A DNA stretch of 64,000 nt from contig CM041197.1 of NCBI GenBank assembly GCA_023078555.1, forward strand, positions 4,485,810-4,549,809, in the 5' to 3' direction. This DNA is from Ulva prolifera. Taxonomy: Eukaryota; Chlorophyta; Ulvophyceae; Ulvales; Ulvaceae. Positions within the stretch are counted from its first letter, which is position 1. Each line of letters opens with the position of its first letter. Made by a program: the position numbers and the translations under genes. Shown one piece after another: positions 10,501 to 20,761 of the stretch. The notes below the pieces were generated by a model. It was not told where the DNA came from. It saw nothing but the letters and a program-made list of their open reading frames with translations, and searched no databases.

Positions 10501-13500
10501 GGTTATTGTGCACGATGCGACGTCGGGCCGGAATCATCATCTGTGATGACGTGCGGGAATCGTCATCAAGCTGTCCTGCAGCAGTGCAAGCTACACATGA
10601 CGGTCGGGCGCCGACCCGCAGTGTCGCGACATGTCGCGGACGGCCCGGTTTCACAGAAATGGGCACTTTCAAATTTCGAAAACACTGCACGTCACTGAAA
10701 CCGCTAAGCAGAATTCAATACGGATAACCCAGTTCTCGTCCTTGATAACCAAATGTGCATGCTGTCTGAGCAATTCCGGAGTGGAGCTGGTGATCGCACT
10801 ATTCAGCTTTTTTGCTGTGGTGGTCGTGTGGCTGACTCTGCAGCCCCCACCCCCCATGACAGGAGCACACTGTGGCTGCACCTCTAGGTTCACTGCAACA
10901 GTTATGGCCTTGATTCTTTGGGGACATGTAGCTGACACACCAAGACATCACCTGACTCGAGCTCGCCGGTACACGTCTCCGTACCTGCAACGTAGCGTCG
11001 CTGGCGTGCACGCCTCGCCGCCCCCGCCAGCACGGCGTAAAGTCTATAAATATAGTTTCCAGACAGCTGTTGCAGTCGGAATTGAGTGCGGTGTGCCACA
11101 GGTTGCTCGAGTGCCTGTATCACTAGGCCGGTCACTCGGCTGTGCAAGAGCCTGTACTCCACCATTTACAGAGTGCGGGCATTCTGTCGGCCACCGGAGA
11201 CACCCTCTATTTCACTATGCCGTTCGTCACGTCTTTCATTTACTTGATTTGCTCGCCTGCTAGGGCATCGCAGCCCATGCATCGCCACAAAACTGCTCCC
11301 TATGCGCTGTGCATGGCTCGGTCAGGCCTCTCTCTCATGTTTTGATATGTTTATATGGCATTGTGCATGAAGTGCCGGTTTGTGCATGTGCTGACCGCCG
11401 GGTCCGGCACGCACGCACCCCCGCAGCACGCTCTGCATGTGCACGGGCACCTCTGCGCTCTGCGCTTACAAAAGAGTGAACGGGAGAAAACAAACACTGA
11501 AACCGAATCTCATCCGAATCAACTGCAACACATACTCACACACACACGAACACTACAACCTCTGCGCTCTGAGAAATTGACATGCACACACGGAACAGCA
11601 CATAGCCACAGTGTGAGGTGCTGCACATGCACATTGAGCCACAGATATTTGAGTGGATCTGATCATGGCCGCCACAAGCTGTCCGATGAACACGACGATC
11701 CGTTTCAACACGCCTTCTGCATCAGGCAGCATTGTGGCGCACATGTGCACAGCCCTGGATCTCGCTCATGCACAACTGCCCAGCGCACGCCGAATCGTTG
11801 GGATCATGATCGGTTGCACTTGTAGACACAGTTCAAACGATGGTATCGATAACCATCTGCACGATGACTCATCTTTCGGCCCTTTGCACATGCTGCACAC
11901 CTGCTATTCGTGCCGAGCCGACTCATGCATATGATGCATGCATGGGCGCTGACTGGAGGCGGGGGCCTCGAGTGCAGGAGCACTGCAACGGCGGCAGCCT
12001 CCGTGGCGCGCTGCAGGGGGGCCTGTTCTCCGGCAAGGGCATCGTCAACCGCTGGAAGGGCGTCGCCGCGGCGCTGAAGGGCCTCGCGGCCGGCATGGCG
12101 TACACGCACTCCAAGCGCATCTGCCACGGCGACCTCAACCCCTCCAACGTCCTCCTCAAGGTGCCGCCCCCTCCCATGCTGACCGGTGTTTTGCCTCCGT
12201 GCCGTCAGTTTGTCGAATGCTCTCTAGTGCTTCACGGGCCCCAGGCTCAATCGCCACGTCGAATTTCCACTCGAGGGTGTGTCAGGCTCAATTTGAATGA
12301 TGCTCTGTTCGGCTCAGGGTCACACCCAGAGCCCTGGCGTTGAGAAAGTACTCACGGCACATGCAGCACTGACCTAGCTGTTTCTGGTCAGCTGATACAG
12401 TCTCGCAGAGTACGGCAGGTTCGGCAAGGTGTGTGTGGTTGCAGATCAACGGAGACAACCACAAGGACCTGACCCGGGCAATAGCTGCCGGCGCGATCTC
12501 TGCAAAGGTGACCGACTTCGGCCTCGCGATGCGACTGCAGCACAACCACACGCACGCGAGCAACGTCAAGCAAGGGACGCCCTTCTATGTCGCGCCGGAG
12601 GTGACGCAGAAGCGGCGGCTGCACCAGTCGAGCGACGTGTACGCGTTCGGGGTCATGATGTGGGAGCTGATGATGGGCTGCCCCGTCTACATAAAGCGGT
12701 ACGTGTGAGCGCCCACTAGCCTCGGATATATTTATGACTCATGAATTATGAGTACGTACACTCCCACGTCGGTGAATGCTGGTGGCCGCTGCAATTTGGT
12801 TTGTTCCTGGCGGTTCTGTCGGGGATGATTGGGGCGGATCAGGCCATCCTGCAGCGGGGTGTGATGATGTCGAAATTCCACGGCAAGTGGTGACCAAGCT
12901 GCAGCTTGGATCACTGTCTGTCCGACCTTGCCGTATAGCGGTGTTGCGTCGCCGTGTAGCGTGGGCCGCCCAGAAACAATACCTGAATATTCGGAATTGT
13001 GCCATATGATCGGGCCCGATGACGCAACACTGCCTAAAAGGGTTTCATTTGGGTGCTGTGTGAGCATATATACTATAGTATCTTTTAGAGCTTGCAGGCG
13101 AGGACTTCGCACCTCCGCACAATGCATCAGCACAATGCATCAGCGCTTCTTGTTGTGTCCATTTGTGCTCTGCCATGCATATGCAATCGCCCGAGCTCTT
13201 GTACTTTTGTCTCTTTGATACAGCAGATCGCGTCCACAAGCAAGGCCGGCCGAGCCCAGGAGGCAAGCGGTGATAGCCCTGGCACGTGTGCAGGGTCGTA
13301 AAGGCCGGAGCAAAGGCCGCGGACGCGGGCGCGCCAGGGAAGAGCGCGGCAGAGGGGCCGGAGGCGATGGCACTGTCGGCGGCACCGGCGCAGGAGTCCG
13401 AGTGGGAGTATGAGTATGTGGCGCACCCAGAGTTCCTGGAGCTGCCAAAGTCTGCGCCGCTGACGTTCACGCTCACCATGCATGCGTGCCTCAGCATCAA

Positions 13501-14319
13501 CCCCGCCGAGCGGCCGACCATGCAGCAGGTGTGCTTCCACTTGTGGACTCTGGAACCTGCGTGACTTTTCTCCTGGCTGGGGCTGAGAACTGCGGTTGTA
13601 CATGAATTGAAGTGCATTCATCGAACCATGGATGGACTGTATTTGGCTTGGCTTTCTACCATGCAAAAGCCCAAATTTGGGCAAGGCATTGCCTGCATCT
13701 TTGTCTCAGTATGGACAGACTTGATAAGGGAGCGCATTGGAGCAGCTCTGACAGTCAGATCTGAAACCGATGCCCCGTGCAGGTCGTTACACTGTTTGCC
13801 GATCTGGATGATGAGATCGCTGGGGGCTCTTACATTGACTCAAGCGGAGAGAAGCAGCCGCTGACCGCGCTCACCGGCGGCATGGCCTCTGCGGCCGCCT
13901 CTGCCGCCGCGCTCAGCAATGCCGTCCTCACCGGGGACGTCAGCGCCGGGCCCTCGCAGCAGGCGGCCACCGCCACGCGGGGGCCCGCTGGCACCTCTGG
14001 CCCGTCCACCGCATTCCACTCGCTCGGCTCCGCCATGGCCTCTGCCGGTCCGCCAACCTCGGCTGAGGGCTCCGCCGGCGGGGCCGCCGGCGCGGCAGCG
14101 CCACGCCCGCGGCCGCGGCCGCCGCCGGTGGCGGTGCCGCCGCACCGCGCCGCGGTGCGGGCGGTGCTGTCGGGCCCTTGCCACAGCATCCCGGAGGCCG
14201 CACACGCAGCGCCGAGGCCGCCGGCGCGGCTGTCGTCGGAAAGCGTGGCTGCCACCAGCAGCCGGCCGCCGGCGGCGGCTGCGGTGAGCGCGCCGAACCA
14301 GCCGCCAGTCGAGGAGTGA
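4576..14319 (+). CDS. Receptor-like protein kinase K1 (TKL-like), nine exons
   Basis: Exons: 4576-4787, 5839-5998, 6715-6867, 7059-8226, 8716-8924, 11978-12160, 12445-12698, 13294-13528, 13783-14319, giving 1036 residues. Order: hydrophobic signal-like N-terminus (about 10-35), Cys-containing ectodomain of unknown fold (to ~350), membrane helix (~356-378), basic juxtamembrane region, kinase domain. The glycine loop is [11 protein letters not shown] (~554-565), the ATP lysine is in VAIK (K575), the catalytic loop is HGDLNPSN (D686), the metal loop is DFG (D719), followed by GTPFYVAPE and the C-lobe motif NPAERP. The loop lacks the usual Arg before Asp and the usual Lys two residues after it, so catalytic strength is uncertain. 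The first ATG is inferred by alignment with K2. Every junction phase agrees with K2, except that K1 has one extra intron at 5999-6714. The role is probably membrane signalling; the ligand is unknown. Confidence 0.85.
5999..6714 (+). other. K1-specific GC-AG intron with poly-C run
   Basis: The coding sequence stops at CAG and is followed by GCACGC. It resumes after TGCAG at 6715 with GTGAGCACG. In K2 the same junction is continuous coding DNA (CAG then GTGAGTACG at about 21663). The intron therefore has a non-canonical GC donor and is present in only one paralogue. It contains a run of 26 C at 6042-6067. Confidence 0.7.
8503..8589 (+). mobile_element. Family-L retrotransposon 3' fragment in K1 intron 4
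   Basis: A GT-rich stretch is followed by the conserved 3' UTR and CTCTTTTGTAA, in the sense direction, inside the 489 bp intron between the two exons that split the glycine loop. The flanks TTAACTTGGGTG (8491-8502) and ATAGCTTGGGTG (8590-8601) form an imperfect duplication, matching at 10 of 12 positions. Confidence 0.75.
9245..9318. repeat. 74 bp near-perfect palindrome
   Basis: The left arm (9245-9281) and right arm (9282-9318) are reverse complements over 37 bp with one mismatch and no loop. Each arm contains CACTATTAATAGT near its middle. It could be a compact MITE or a cruciform-forming repeat. No clear target duplication was identified. Confidence 0.85.
11466..11557 (-). mobile_element. 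Family-L retrotransposon 3' fragment in K1 intron 5
   Basis: This is the antisense 3' UTR of the element, running from TTACAAAAGAGTG to CACTACAA. The flanking 14 bp ACCTCTGCGCTCTG is perfectly duplicated at 11449-11462 and 11558-11571. This shows that such short pieces are genuine insertions, not shared ancestral sequence. Confidence 0.88.
12939..13032. mobile_element. hAT-like MITE copy 1 (K1 intron 7)
   Basis: The ends are CGGTGTTGCGTCG and GACGCAACACTG, with the shared core around GAATATTCGGAATTG and ATGATCGGGCCCGA. The flanks CCGTATAG and CCTAAAAG are weakly similar, consistent with an aged 8 bp duplication. Confidence 0.65.
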
Positions 14320-15134
14320 GGCCGGCGCGAACTCACAAACAAGCCGATTCGATCGTGACAACTTATGCCCAGTTCCGTGCTGCAGCTGTGACCGCTTAAA
14401 CGCGGTGAGCATGGTGCTGTGGCCGGTGTGAGGGCACGCTGAGCCCTGTTGTACTCACCAGCTGTGTCTTACAAGCGATGGCATCTTGGCGGCGTGCCCC
14501 AAAAATGTCATGGAGCCATGCTTCGCACCTGACGATTTGGTCAGGCTGCACATACATTTGAGTGTGTGCTGTGTGCCCGGCAACTAGGCCGCGGCCGCAG
14601 CAGCGGTCAGCGTGATGCTGCACCATTGCCTTCTACAGACACGCGCGGTGTGGGATTGATTGAGGTAACAGTGACCAATGCATTGGAGTGGTGTTGCGAG
14701 CATGCGTGCCACCTTGCGCAATACTATTGTAGTACAAGATGGTGGGAGGGCGACTTGTAGACGGGCTGTTCTTTGGGGGTTGCAGCTTCGGGGGCTGAAC
14801 ATCTGCTGTCGTGTTTGCAATGCCGTGATTTTCACTCTCCCAGGCGGGAGTTCGCTGCTGCACTACCGGGAACGTTCCCCAGAGGCCAGATCTGGAGATT
14901 GTGGTGCAGTCTCCGTGAGGTCTTCAATTGATTGTGGAGCGGGAGTTGATGTTGTGGAGGTGAGAGCGCCGAGTTGTGAAGCAGAATTGTGTTGGGCGGG
15001 TGTTGGGCGGGTGGAGCTTGATGTATCTTTTTCAGTGAGGTGAATAAACCATGGTGCCGCGGGAGAGGGCAGCCTTGGAGCTTGTGTGCATGTACATGCA
15101 CAGCGCCGTGTTTTCAGCACGCACCTCACAGGAC

Positions 15135-15234
15135 CAGGGTTGGGTCGTCGGGCCTGATCATGGAACGATTCCGAATATTAAGGTCTAACTTCTGGGTGGC
15201 AGCCCTGGAAATGCTGCACCGCGACCCAACACTG
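15135..15234. mobile_element. hAT-like MITE copy 2
   Basis: CAGGGTTGGGTCG at the left end pairs with CGACCCAACACTG at the right end. The core contains CGATTCCGAATATTA and TGGGTGGCAGCCCTGGAA, shared with the copies at 37845 and 38519. The flanks CACAGGAC and CAGAGACC are only weakly alike. Confidence 0.7.
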
Positions 15235-16189
15235 CAGAGACCTGAACTGTGCGGTGGGGCGCCATGGACATGAATATCTGGGACAGTGTCTTTTGCAGCG
15301 GCTTATGAAAATCGCCGTGGTGCAGTTGTTGCCACGTAACTCATTTCACATGCGTGTGGGCGATTGCGTGGCGGATCAGAGCGCGTCATTGACTGCGAAG
15401 AAACCAGTAGATCACGTGTGACTGTGGTCAATCCAAAGACACACATGCATATGGCAAATAACCGTGACAAAACAAGAGACTTTTATTGATGTTTGGACAT
15501 CAGCTTGACTTGCAATTGATCAATTGATTCCTCTGCAACACTGTTTTGGCCCAGAACTTGTGGGTGTATGGACGGACGCTGAGCCACTGTCCTTGTAACA
15601 CTGACGAGTACTCTGTCAGTGTGTGCTACTGGAATACAGGTAGTAAGGCAGGCAGCACCAAGCAGTCTGTGCACGTGTATCCCTCATTCTACTCCACTTG
15701 TTTAGTATACAGAATACGTGCAGCCACAATCCGCAAGGCGCCTCATCGAAGCCGACTGTGTGATGCTTGTCGCGCGGGCGATTGTCGGCAGCCAACGCCT
15801 GTGCATACACATCAGCATAACGCACCTGACCACCTACGAATGTGAGCCTTATTCAGTAATTTTAGACCGGCGACTTTAAACAGGACCTGCTCGGCATCGC
15901 GGCAACAGCACCCAAGGCGAAGAGCTGTGCTTCTGCTCTCGGCTATCGTGTCGGCCCGCGCTTACTGCATGACTCAACGGCAGGTGGCACGGAGTGATGC
16001 TTCGGCCTGCCGGTAGGCTTCAGCCGATCACTCTGTTTCCCCCACTCATCATCACCCTCTGCAGAGGTACAGGTGTGAGGCTCCCCCTCTGCCAGCACGT
16101 TGTTGTGGGATATCCATACCTGGGGATCCAAGAATATAGATGACATAATCAAGGGAGGAGTCATCTAACAAAGGACTCGTTGCTTCAGG

Positions 16190-16262
16190 TGAGCCCCACT
16201 GATAGAGCATGTCGTGTGTACTCAAGAGGTCACCGATTCAATTCTTACTTTCATTTCTGCCG
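16190..16262 (+). repeat. tRNA-like sequence, probable SINE head or tRNA relic
   Basis: An A-box-like ACTGATAGAGCATG is followed 30-40 bases later by a B-box-like ACCGATTCAATTC. That is the internal pol III promoter spacing of a tRNA. The cloverleaf does not close well, so it is not called a functional tRNA gene. Confidence 0.4.
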
Positions 16263-16730
16263 CGCGACTTTACGCGTTGGCAAGGTACGCTCCCCTCCAC
16301 GTCGTCATGCACAGTCAGCATGCTTACCAGCTCAGGCACGCGCATTAACCCCTGTGCACACTCGATGAGACTAACACGCGTCTTGACACACGTGTTCAGA
16401 AAGAACATTAATTGGACTGCCACTAGTGTAGCACTAGTTATTATTAGCGTGGTATCTCTGAGATACTGGGCCGGACGGCGAAGACGTGCATCTGCATATA
16501 CACATTCACACAGAATAGCGTAGATTCTTGTCAGATAGCATCAGCTACAGGGAGGGGTCCATGGGCTGGTGCAGTCCGTCCATGTACCAGCGTACCTGAT
16601 GAAACAACAGATGTATACCGTACGTACGGCTCTCGAAAACGATCAACAGCAGCACACGTGCCAGATGCCTGCGTGCAAAGCCCGCTCGTTGCTGATCTGC
16701 ATGATATGCTGGTATACGCCTGTTGACGTA

Positions 16731-16819
16731 CATGGTCTCGCAACCCAAGGCGGCGTCAGGTCGGACTACAAAAGAGGGGGTTGCGAGACATGGTCTCGCA
16801 ACCCAAGGCGGCGTCAGGC
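16731..16819. repeat. Direct repeat, two 30 bp units
   Basis: A block starting CATGGTCTCGCAACCCAAGG and ending GGCGTCAGG occurs at about 16731-16760 and again at about 16790-16819. The units are identical by eye. Confidence 0.75.
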
Positions 16820-16937
16820 GTTTGAAAGAGCTCCCTGAGGATGTAGCGACTGGCGTCCGTGTCGCCGATTTTTCATCCCTTCCTGACGACATCGGCGATT
16901 CGACAGAGAATCTGCATGATGTTGATGAGAGTCAGCT

Positions 16938-16995
16938 AAGAGGGGATTTGCGCCTGCGTGGGGATTTGCGCCTGCGTGGGGATTTGCGCCTTGTT
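16938..16995. repeat. Short tandem repeat, 17 bp unit
   Basis: GGGGATTTGCGCCTGCG repeats nearly three times in a row. The last unit is truncated and altered. Confidence 0.75.
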
Positions 16996-17444
16996 TTGTA
17001 AAGATATATCCGCAGTGTAGTTTTCCGGCGGTGTCTATGTATGCTGTGTTCGGCGCATGCGTGCGCAGCCAGACCAGCGCCGAGCGCATCCTCAGCGCCT
17101 TCTCTGAGTGGCCCCTCACACCACGTCCCTGTGCAGGAAGTGGATCGTAGCTACGCATGCATCCCATCCTCCTCATGATCAGGTGACAATTCGCCCTCCA
17201 GGGTTGCTGCTTTTTGCTCCAACAGCATCACCCTTTGGTCGTTCAGCGTCACGTCCAAGATGATGACTCATCCCATCGGATGGTCCCAGCACTCCCGTCA
17301 CCTGAGGATGCTCATCTCCACTCTCTGCGCGTGCGCCTCTCGGACCGGCGGGCCGTTTGGCTCACGTACGCGTGCAGCATGGCGCGACTGCAGCGACGCA
17401 CTGCCGCACGCACCGCCACGGCACCGCCAATTGGCAATCAAGAT

Positions 17445-17488
<44 letters not shown>

Positions 17489-17512
17489 GCGTGTGCGTGT
17501 GCGTGTGCGTGC
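17445..17512. repeat. GT/GCGT microsatellite
   Basis: A run of GT dinucleotides passes into GCGT-type repeats. It produces artefactual VCVCVC reading frames on both strands. Confidence 0.9.
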
Positions 17513-18066
17513 CACATCATCTTGCGCCGCACAAGTGCGTAGACAACACGTGCGGCCCATTTGGAGACATTCTCGGCGCCGGACACGACCCTGCGCAGGG
17601 GCGAACCACCATGCACATGTAGCTGTGCTTGGTTGGTGTCCAGATGATTTGCTGGGATGTGGTTTGGTGGTTGCTTGCGTGGCGACCGGATGTTGCTATG
17701 ACTTGGTGTGTCTGGTTGCTTTGCCAACCAATATTGCATTTATATTACATTAAAGGCCCGGTATGTGTAACTTATAGATTCCCAATCGATATCGCAGGAG
17801 CGCGCCATGCATGTACACGTGCGCCGGCTGCTGTACGTCTCATGTTAATTAACATGATATCATGCATATGCAAACTCTCGTGTGTCACAACGACAAATTC
17901 GGAACGGCATGGCGCGGCACACAGCTAGGTATACCAGCTATAGCTGTGTATATCTCGAGGTAGGCGTGTGCAGGCGCCTGAACAGCGACACCGCGCCGTG
18001 GCAATTGTTAGCCCAGCCACCGTGTGACAGCGACAATGCCCCCAAACGTTTGGCATATTGCAGGTG

Positions 18067-18206
18067 AGTTTACAAAAGAGTGAACGGGAGAAAACAAACA
18101 CTGAAACCGAATCTCATCCGAATCAACTGCAACATACACTAACACACACACGAACACTACAACCGCACTCACAACTCAGTCCGGCAGGATCGCGTCCTCC
18201 AGGCCC
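18067..18206 (-). mobile_element. Family-L retrotransposon 3' fragment
   Basis: The antisense copy includes the end of the protein-coding region (GGACGCGATCCTGCCGGACT then the stop, on the minus strand), the 3' UTR and the TTACAAAAG terminus. The 14 bp GCATATTGCAGGTG flanks it at 18053-18066 and 18207-18220, a perfect duplication. Confidence 0.87.
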
Positions 18207-18275
18207 GCATATTGCAGGTGTGTGCCCAGGCATATTGCAGGTGTGTGCCCAGGCATATTGCAGGTGTGTGCCCAG
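18207..18275. repeat. Three tandem 23 bp units grown from a target duplication
   Basis: GCATATTGCAGGTGTGTGCC plus CAG repeats at 18207, 18230 and 18253. The first 14 bases of the unit are the right-hand target duplication of the adjacent family-L insertion. The left-hand copy (18053) is single. Confidence 0.85.
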
Positions 18276-18390
18276 ACGAGCGCCATGCATGAACGTGATC
18301 GATGTCGCCGTGTCAGGGCCGTCCGCCGGATGCTGATTGGTCGACGTCGGTACCCTCAACCCTCACGGTCCTCCATATGCATATGCACAT

Positions 18391-18440
18391 TACAAAAGAG
18401 TGCACGGCAGAAAAAAAACACCAAAACCGAATCTCAATCA
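18391..18440 (-). mobile_element. Family-L retrotransposon 3' fragment, degenerate
   Basis: TTACAAAAGAGTGCACGGCAG and the following ACCGAATCTCA match the family terminus. GCATATGCACAT (18379-18390) and GCATATGCCCAT (18441-18452) form a duplication matching at 11 of 12 positions. Confidence 0.7.
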
Positions 18441-18720
18441 GCATATGCCCATATGGGCATGCATGCATGGCATCAAACTCACCCGGTGCACCGTGTACTG
18501 GGGCACTTTCGACTTTTCAGTTGGCGGGATCATCCCGGCGATCAGTGTGCTGAGCTCAGCACACTGTGGAGCTCAGCACAGCTTGCTCATCAGTGCGCCG
18601 CGGTGCACATGCTCGTGCTGACAACAAAGGGCTACGTACATTCCGCGGCATCTCTCGCAATAACCCCTACGAGGCAGAGACGTTACCTTCACGCTGTACT
18701 GACATGTCCTACGTCGGCTG

Positions 18721-18788
18721 GTACTACTATAGTATCCAATTCTGGCTACATGTGGTACTACTATAGTATCCAATTCTGGCTACATGTA
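18721..18788. repeat. Direct repeat, two ~32 bp units
   Basis: TACTACTATAGTATCCAATT with the following CTGGCTACATGT occurs twice back to back. A second short repeat (CGCGTTCACGGTCGGTCGTA-like) follows at about 18822-18863. Confidence 0.75.
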
Positions 18789-19710
18789 TCCCGCTGACAG
18801 CGCAGACTTCCACATGTGTCCACGCGTTCAGGGTCGGTCGTACGCGTTCACGGTCGGTCGTATGGTGAAGGTTTGGCCGACGTCTGATGCGTGCTTGCCG
18901 TTGAAATATCGCGGCCTCGTGAGGCGGCAGCCATGATCAGTGGAAGCCTCTGTGAACTACAGTAGATTTAGATCCTGTCAGTGCAGCACACCCAAGATCC
19001 ACCTGCAGCTGCGCAGATCCTGAGTCAGGATGCATGCGCCCAGTACGTATACGCAAGCTGCCGCATGCCGGCAGGCGCCGCTGATCCATGGCCAGCTGCA
19101 GATCACAAGATCTGCATGCGCAGCACGGCGTACGAAGAGCTACGTGCAGCTCGAGCATTCGCGCGTGCACAATGCGGACGAATGCGAAGCAACTTCACGT
19201 TTCTCGCATACGTACTTGGGTTGTGTAACGTCGTGCAGCCATTTGTACAGTCGATCTTCGAATCGAATCGAATCGAACCGATCGGTGGTGTTTGGCATTC
19301 ATAACGTCGCCGTGAGGCGCGCAAGATGGCCAGGGTGGGCGGCGCGGCAACACACGAGGCGTTCGACGTTGCGGCGCATTGTGATAGTACGTATATATGG
19401 CATACGTATTCCGATCCCTCGCTTGTGCACACGTCGTCGTCTGGCGCCGCGTCGCCGCAGCACGACGCGCGCGTGACGGCAGCGCAGGATACGCCTTTCA
19501 CACACTGATCCAGGGCGCTGCCGTGCGTGTGGTGACAAGCTCGCACACTGCACGCCGAACTTCATGACACCAGTGTAGCGCATGCGCTCGAATGCGGCCG
19601 CAGGCTGCGCAAGCTCAGCGGGATCCCGGAGAGTCCCGTCCGCGTTTATGTGTGTACGTACATGCAATTGCAACCAGTGCTCTACAAACCGATGGGTTTC
19701 CCGAAAAATT

Positions 19711-19712
<2 letters not shown>

Positions 19713-19747
<35 letters not shown>
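19713..19747. repeat. Poly-G run, 35 bases
   Basis: Thirty-five consecutive G residues, preceded by AAAAATTTT and directly followed by the palindrome cluster. Confidence 0.9.
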
Positions 19748-19748
<1 letters not shown>

Positions 19749-19751
19749 GCA

Positions 19752-19905
19752 CCCCGACGGCCGTCGAAGGGGGTCGTCGGATTTCCCGCCGACACGAAGG
19801 GGGCTCGCGATCGTTTCACCGCCAGATCTGGCGGTGAAACATAAATTTCCGGAGTCGACTCCGGCGATTTTGGCAAAATCCCGACGGCGAGCGAAGCGAG
19901 CCGTC
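19752..19905. repeat. Cluster of perfect palindromes and hairpins
   Basis: Consecutive inverted repeats: a 12 bp palindrome (19752-19763), a perfect 28 bp palindrome (19813-19840), a 16 bp palindrome CCGGAGTCGACTCCGG (19849-19864), a GATTTT/AAAATC hairpin (19866-19880), and a GACGGC/GCCGTC hairpin with GAGCGAAGCGAG in its top (19883-19905). Repeats of this style are common in green-algal organelle genomes, so an organelle-derived insert is possible. No organelle gene is visible. Confidence 0.75.
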
Positions 19906-20761
19906 GACTTCCCCGCCAGGAAAAAATCCAACTGTAGATCTAGAGCACTGATTGCAACTTGAAATGCGCCGCCAAGGCGACGAGCACACGACGTCGCCGG
20001 GACCCCTCGCGATCGCCCCTGCGCCACGCTCAAGACCGCGAGCCGGGTTTGAAACTCACGCGAATATCTCGAGATACGTCCCGGCACGACTCTGTTGACT
20101 AGTGTGTGCCGCTTGAAATTTCAAGCGTGTCGACGCTGCCTCGGAGGCCCGGGGCTCAAAACCGATAGAGGTAAACCCATGACAGCTCGCGTTGTGTTCA
20201 AGGAACATTCAAGTTGTTGTAACAAAACTAGCTGTAGAGAGGCAACTAACACCGCAGAGTCCGCGTGCACGAGAGGAACAGGTGTGCCCATCGCAACACC
20301 CGCTGTGTACGGTTGGCAGATCAAGAGCATGCGCATGCATACTTGTCTCGCGCGCCAGCGTACGTAGCCTCATGAGGCCTCAGCAGAGCAGAGCCCTGCT
20401 GCAGCATTCTGCTGACGCACAGAGCTCTGCTCGTCAGCGCATGTCTCCCTCTCGGCTGCGTCGAACAGGGAGGGGCAGGAACGGTCGATCATGCCCGTAT
20501 GCATGCACGGGGGTGGTCAGACGACGATGAAAGCTGGCACTAGCGTGCCAGGCCGTCCCCAAACCTCAGCGCAACGGCAAGGTGGGTCTTCACAAGCACT
20601 GTTTCGAGCTGTACAGCTCCGGAACAGACTCGGAGGGGCCTGCACGCATGTGGATCTGAGCTTGTACCGTTGCCCATGCGCATTCGCTTGCACATGTACA
20701 TGCGCCTCATCATTGAGCGTTTGGCGCGGGATGCAGCTGCAGCAGACGGAAGGATGGAGGC

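Larger units (their letters stand above)
8925..11977 (+). other. K1 intron 5 (3.05 kb), repeat-bearing
   Basis: This is the largest intron of K1. The donor follows FYLIQ and the acceptor precedes EHCNGG. It carries a 74 bp near-perfect palindrome, a TGTGGCAATCCAGT fragment at 9419-9452, perfect short palindromes near 10148-10165 and 10217-10238, and a family-L insertion at 11466-11557. No exon-like sequence with a K2 counterpart was seen in it. Confidence 0.7.
14320..20761. other. Spacer between K1 and K2, repeats only
   Basis: No exon could be supported in these 6.4 kb. The spacer holds a MITE, a tRNA-like sequence, two family-L fragments, several short tandem or direct repeats, a GT microsatellite, a 35-G run and a palindrome cluster, each listed separately. 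Promoter elements for K2 could not be recognised with confidence. Confidence 0.6.

Noticed and set aside
16190..16262. Functional tRNA gene
   Set aside because: A- and B-box-like motifs are present, but acceptor and anticodon stems do not pair convincingly.
17357..17739. Cys-Val repeat or His-Thr repeat proteins
   Set aside because: Produced by translating a GT microsatellite in different frames.
18207..18275. CRISPR-like array
   Set aside because: The units are directly adjacent with no variable spacers, in a eukaryotic context.
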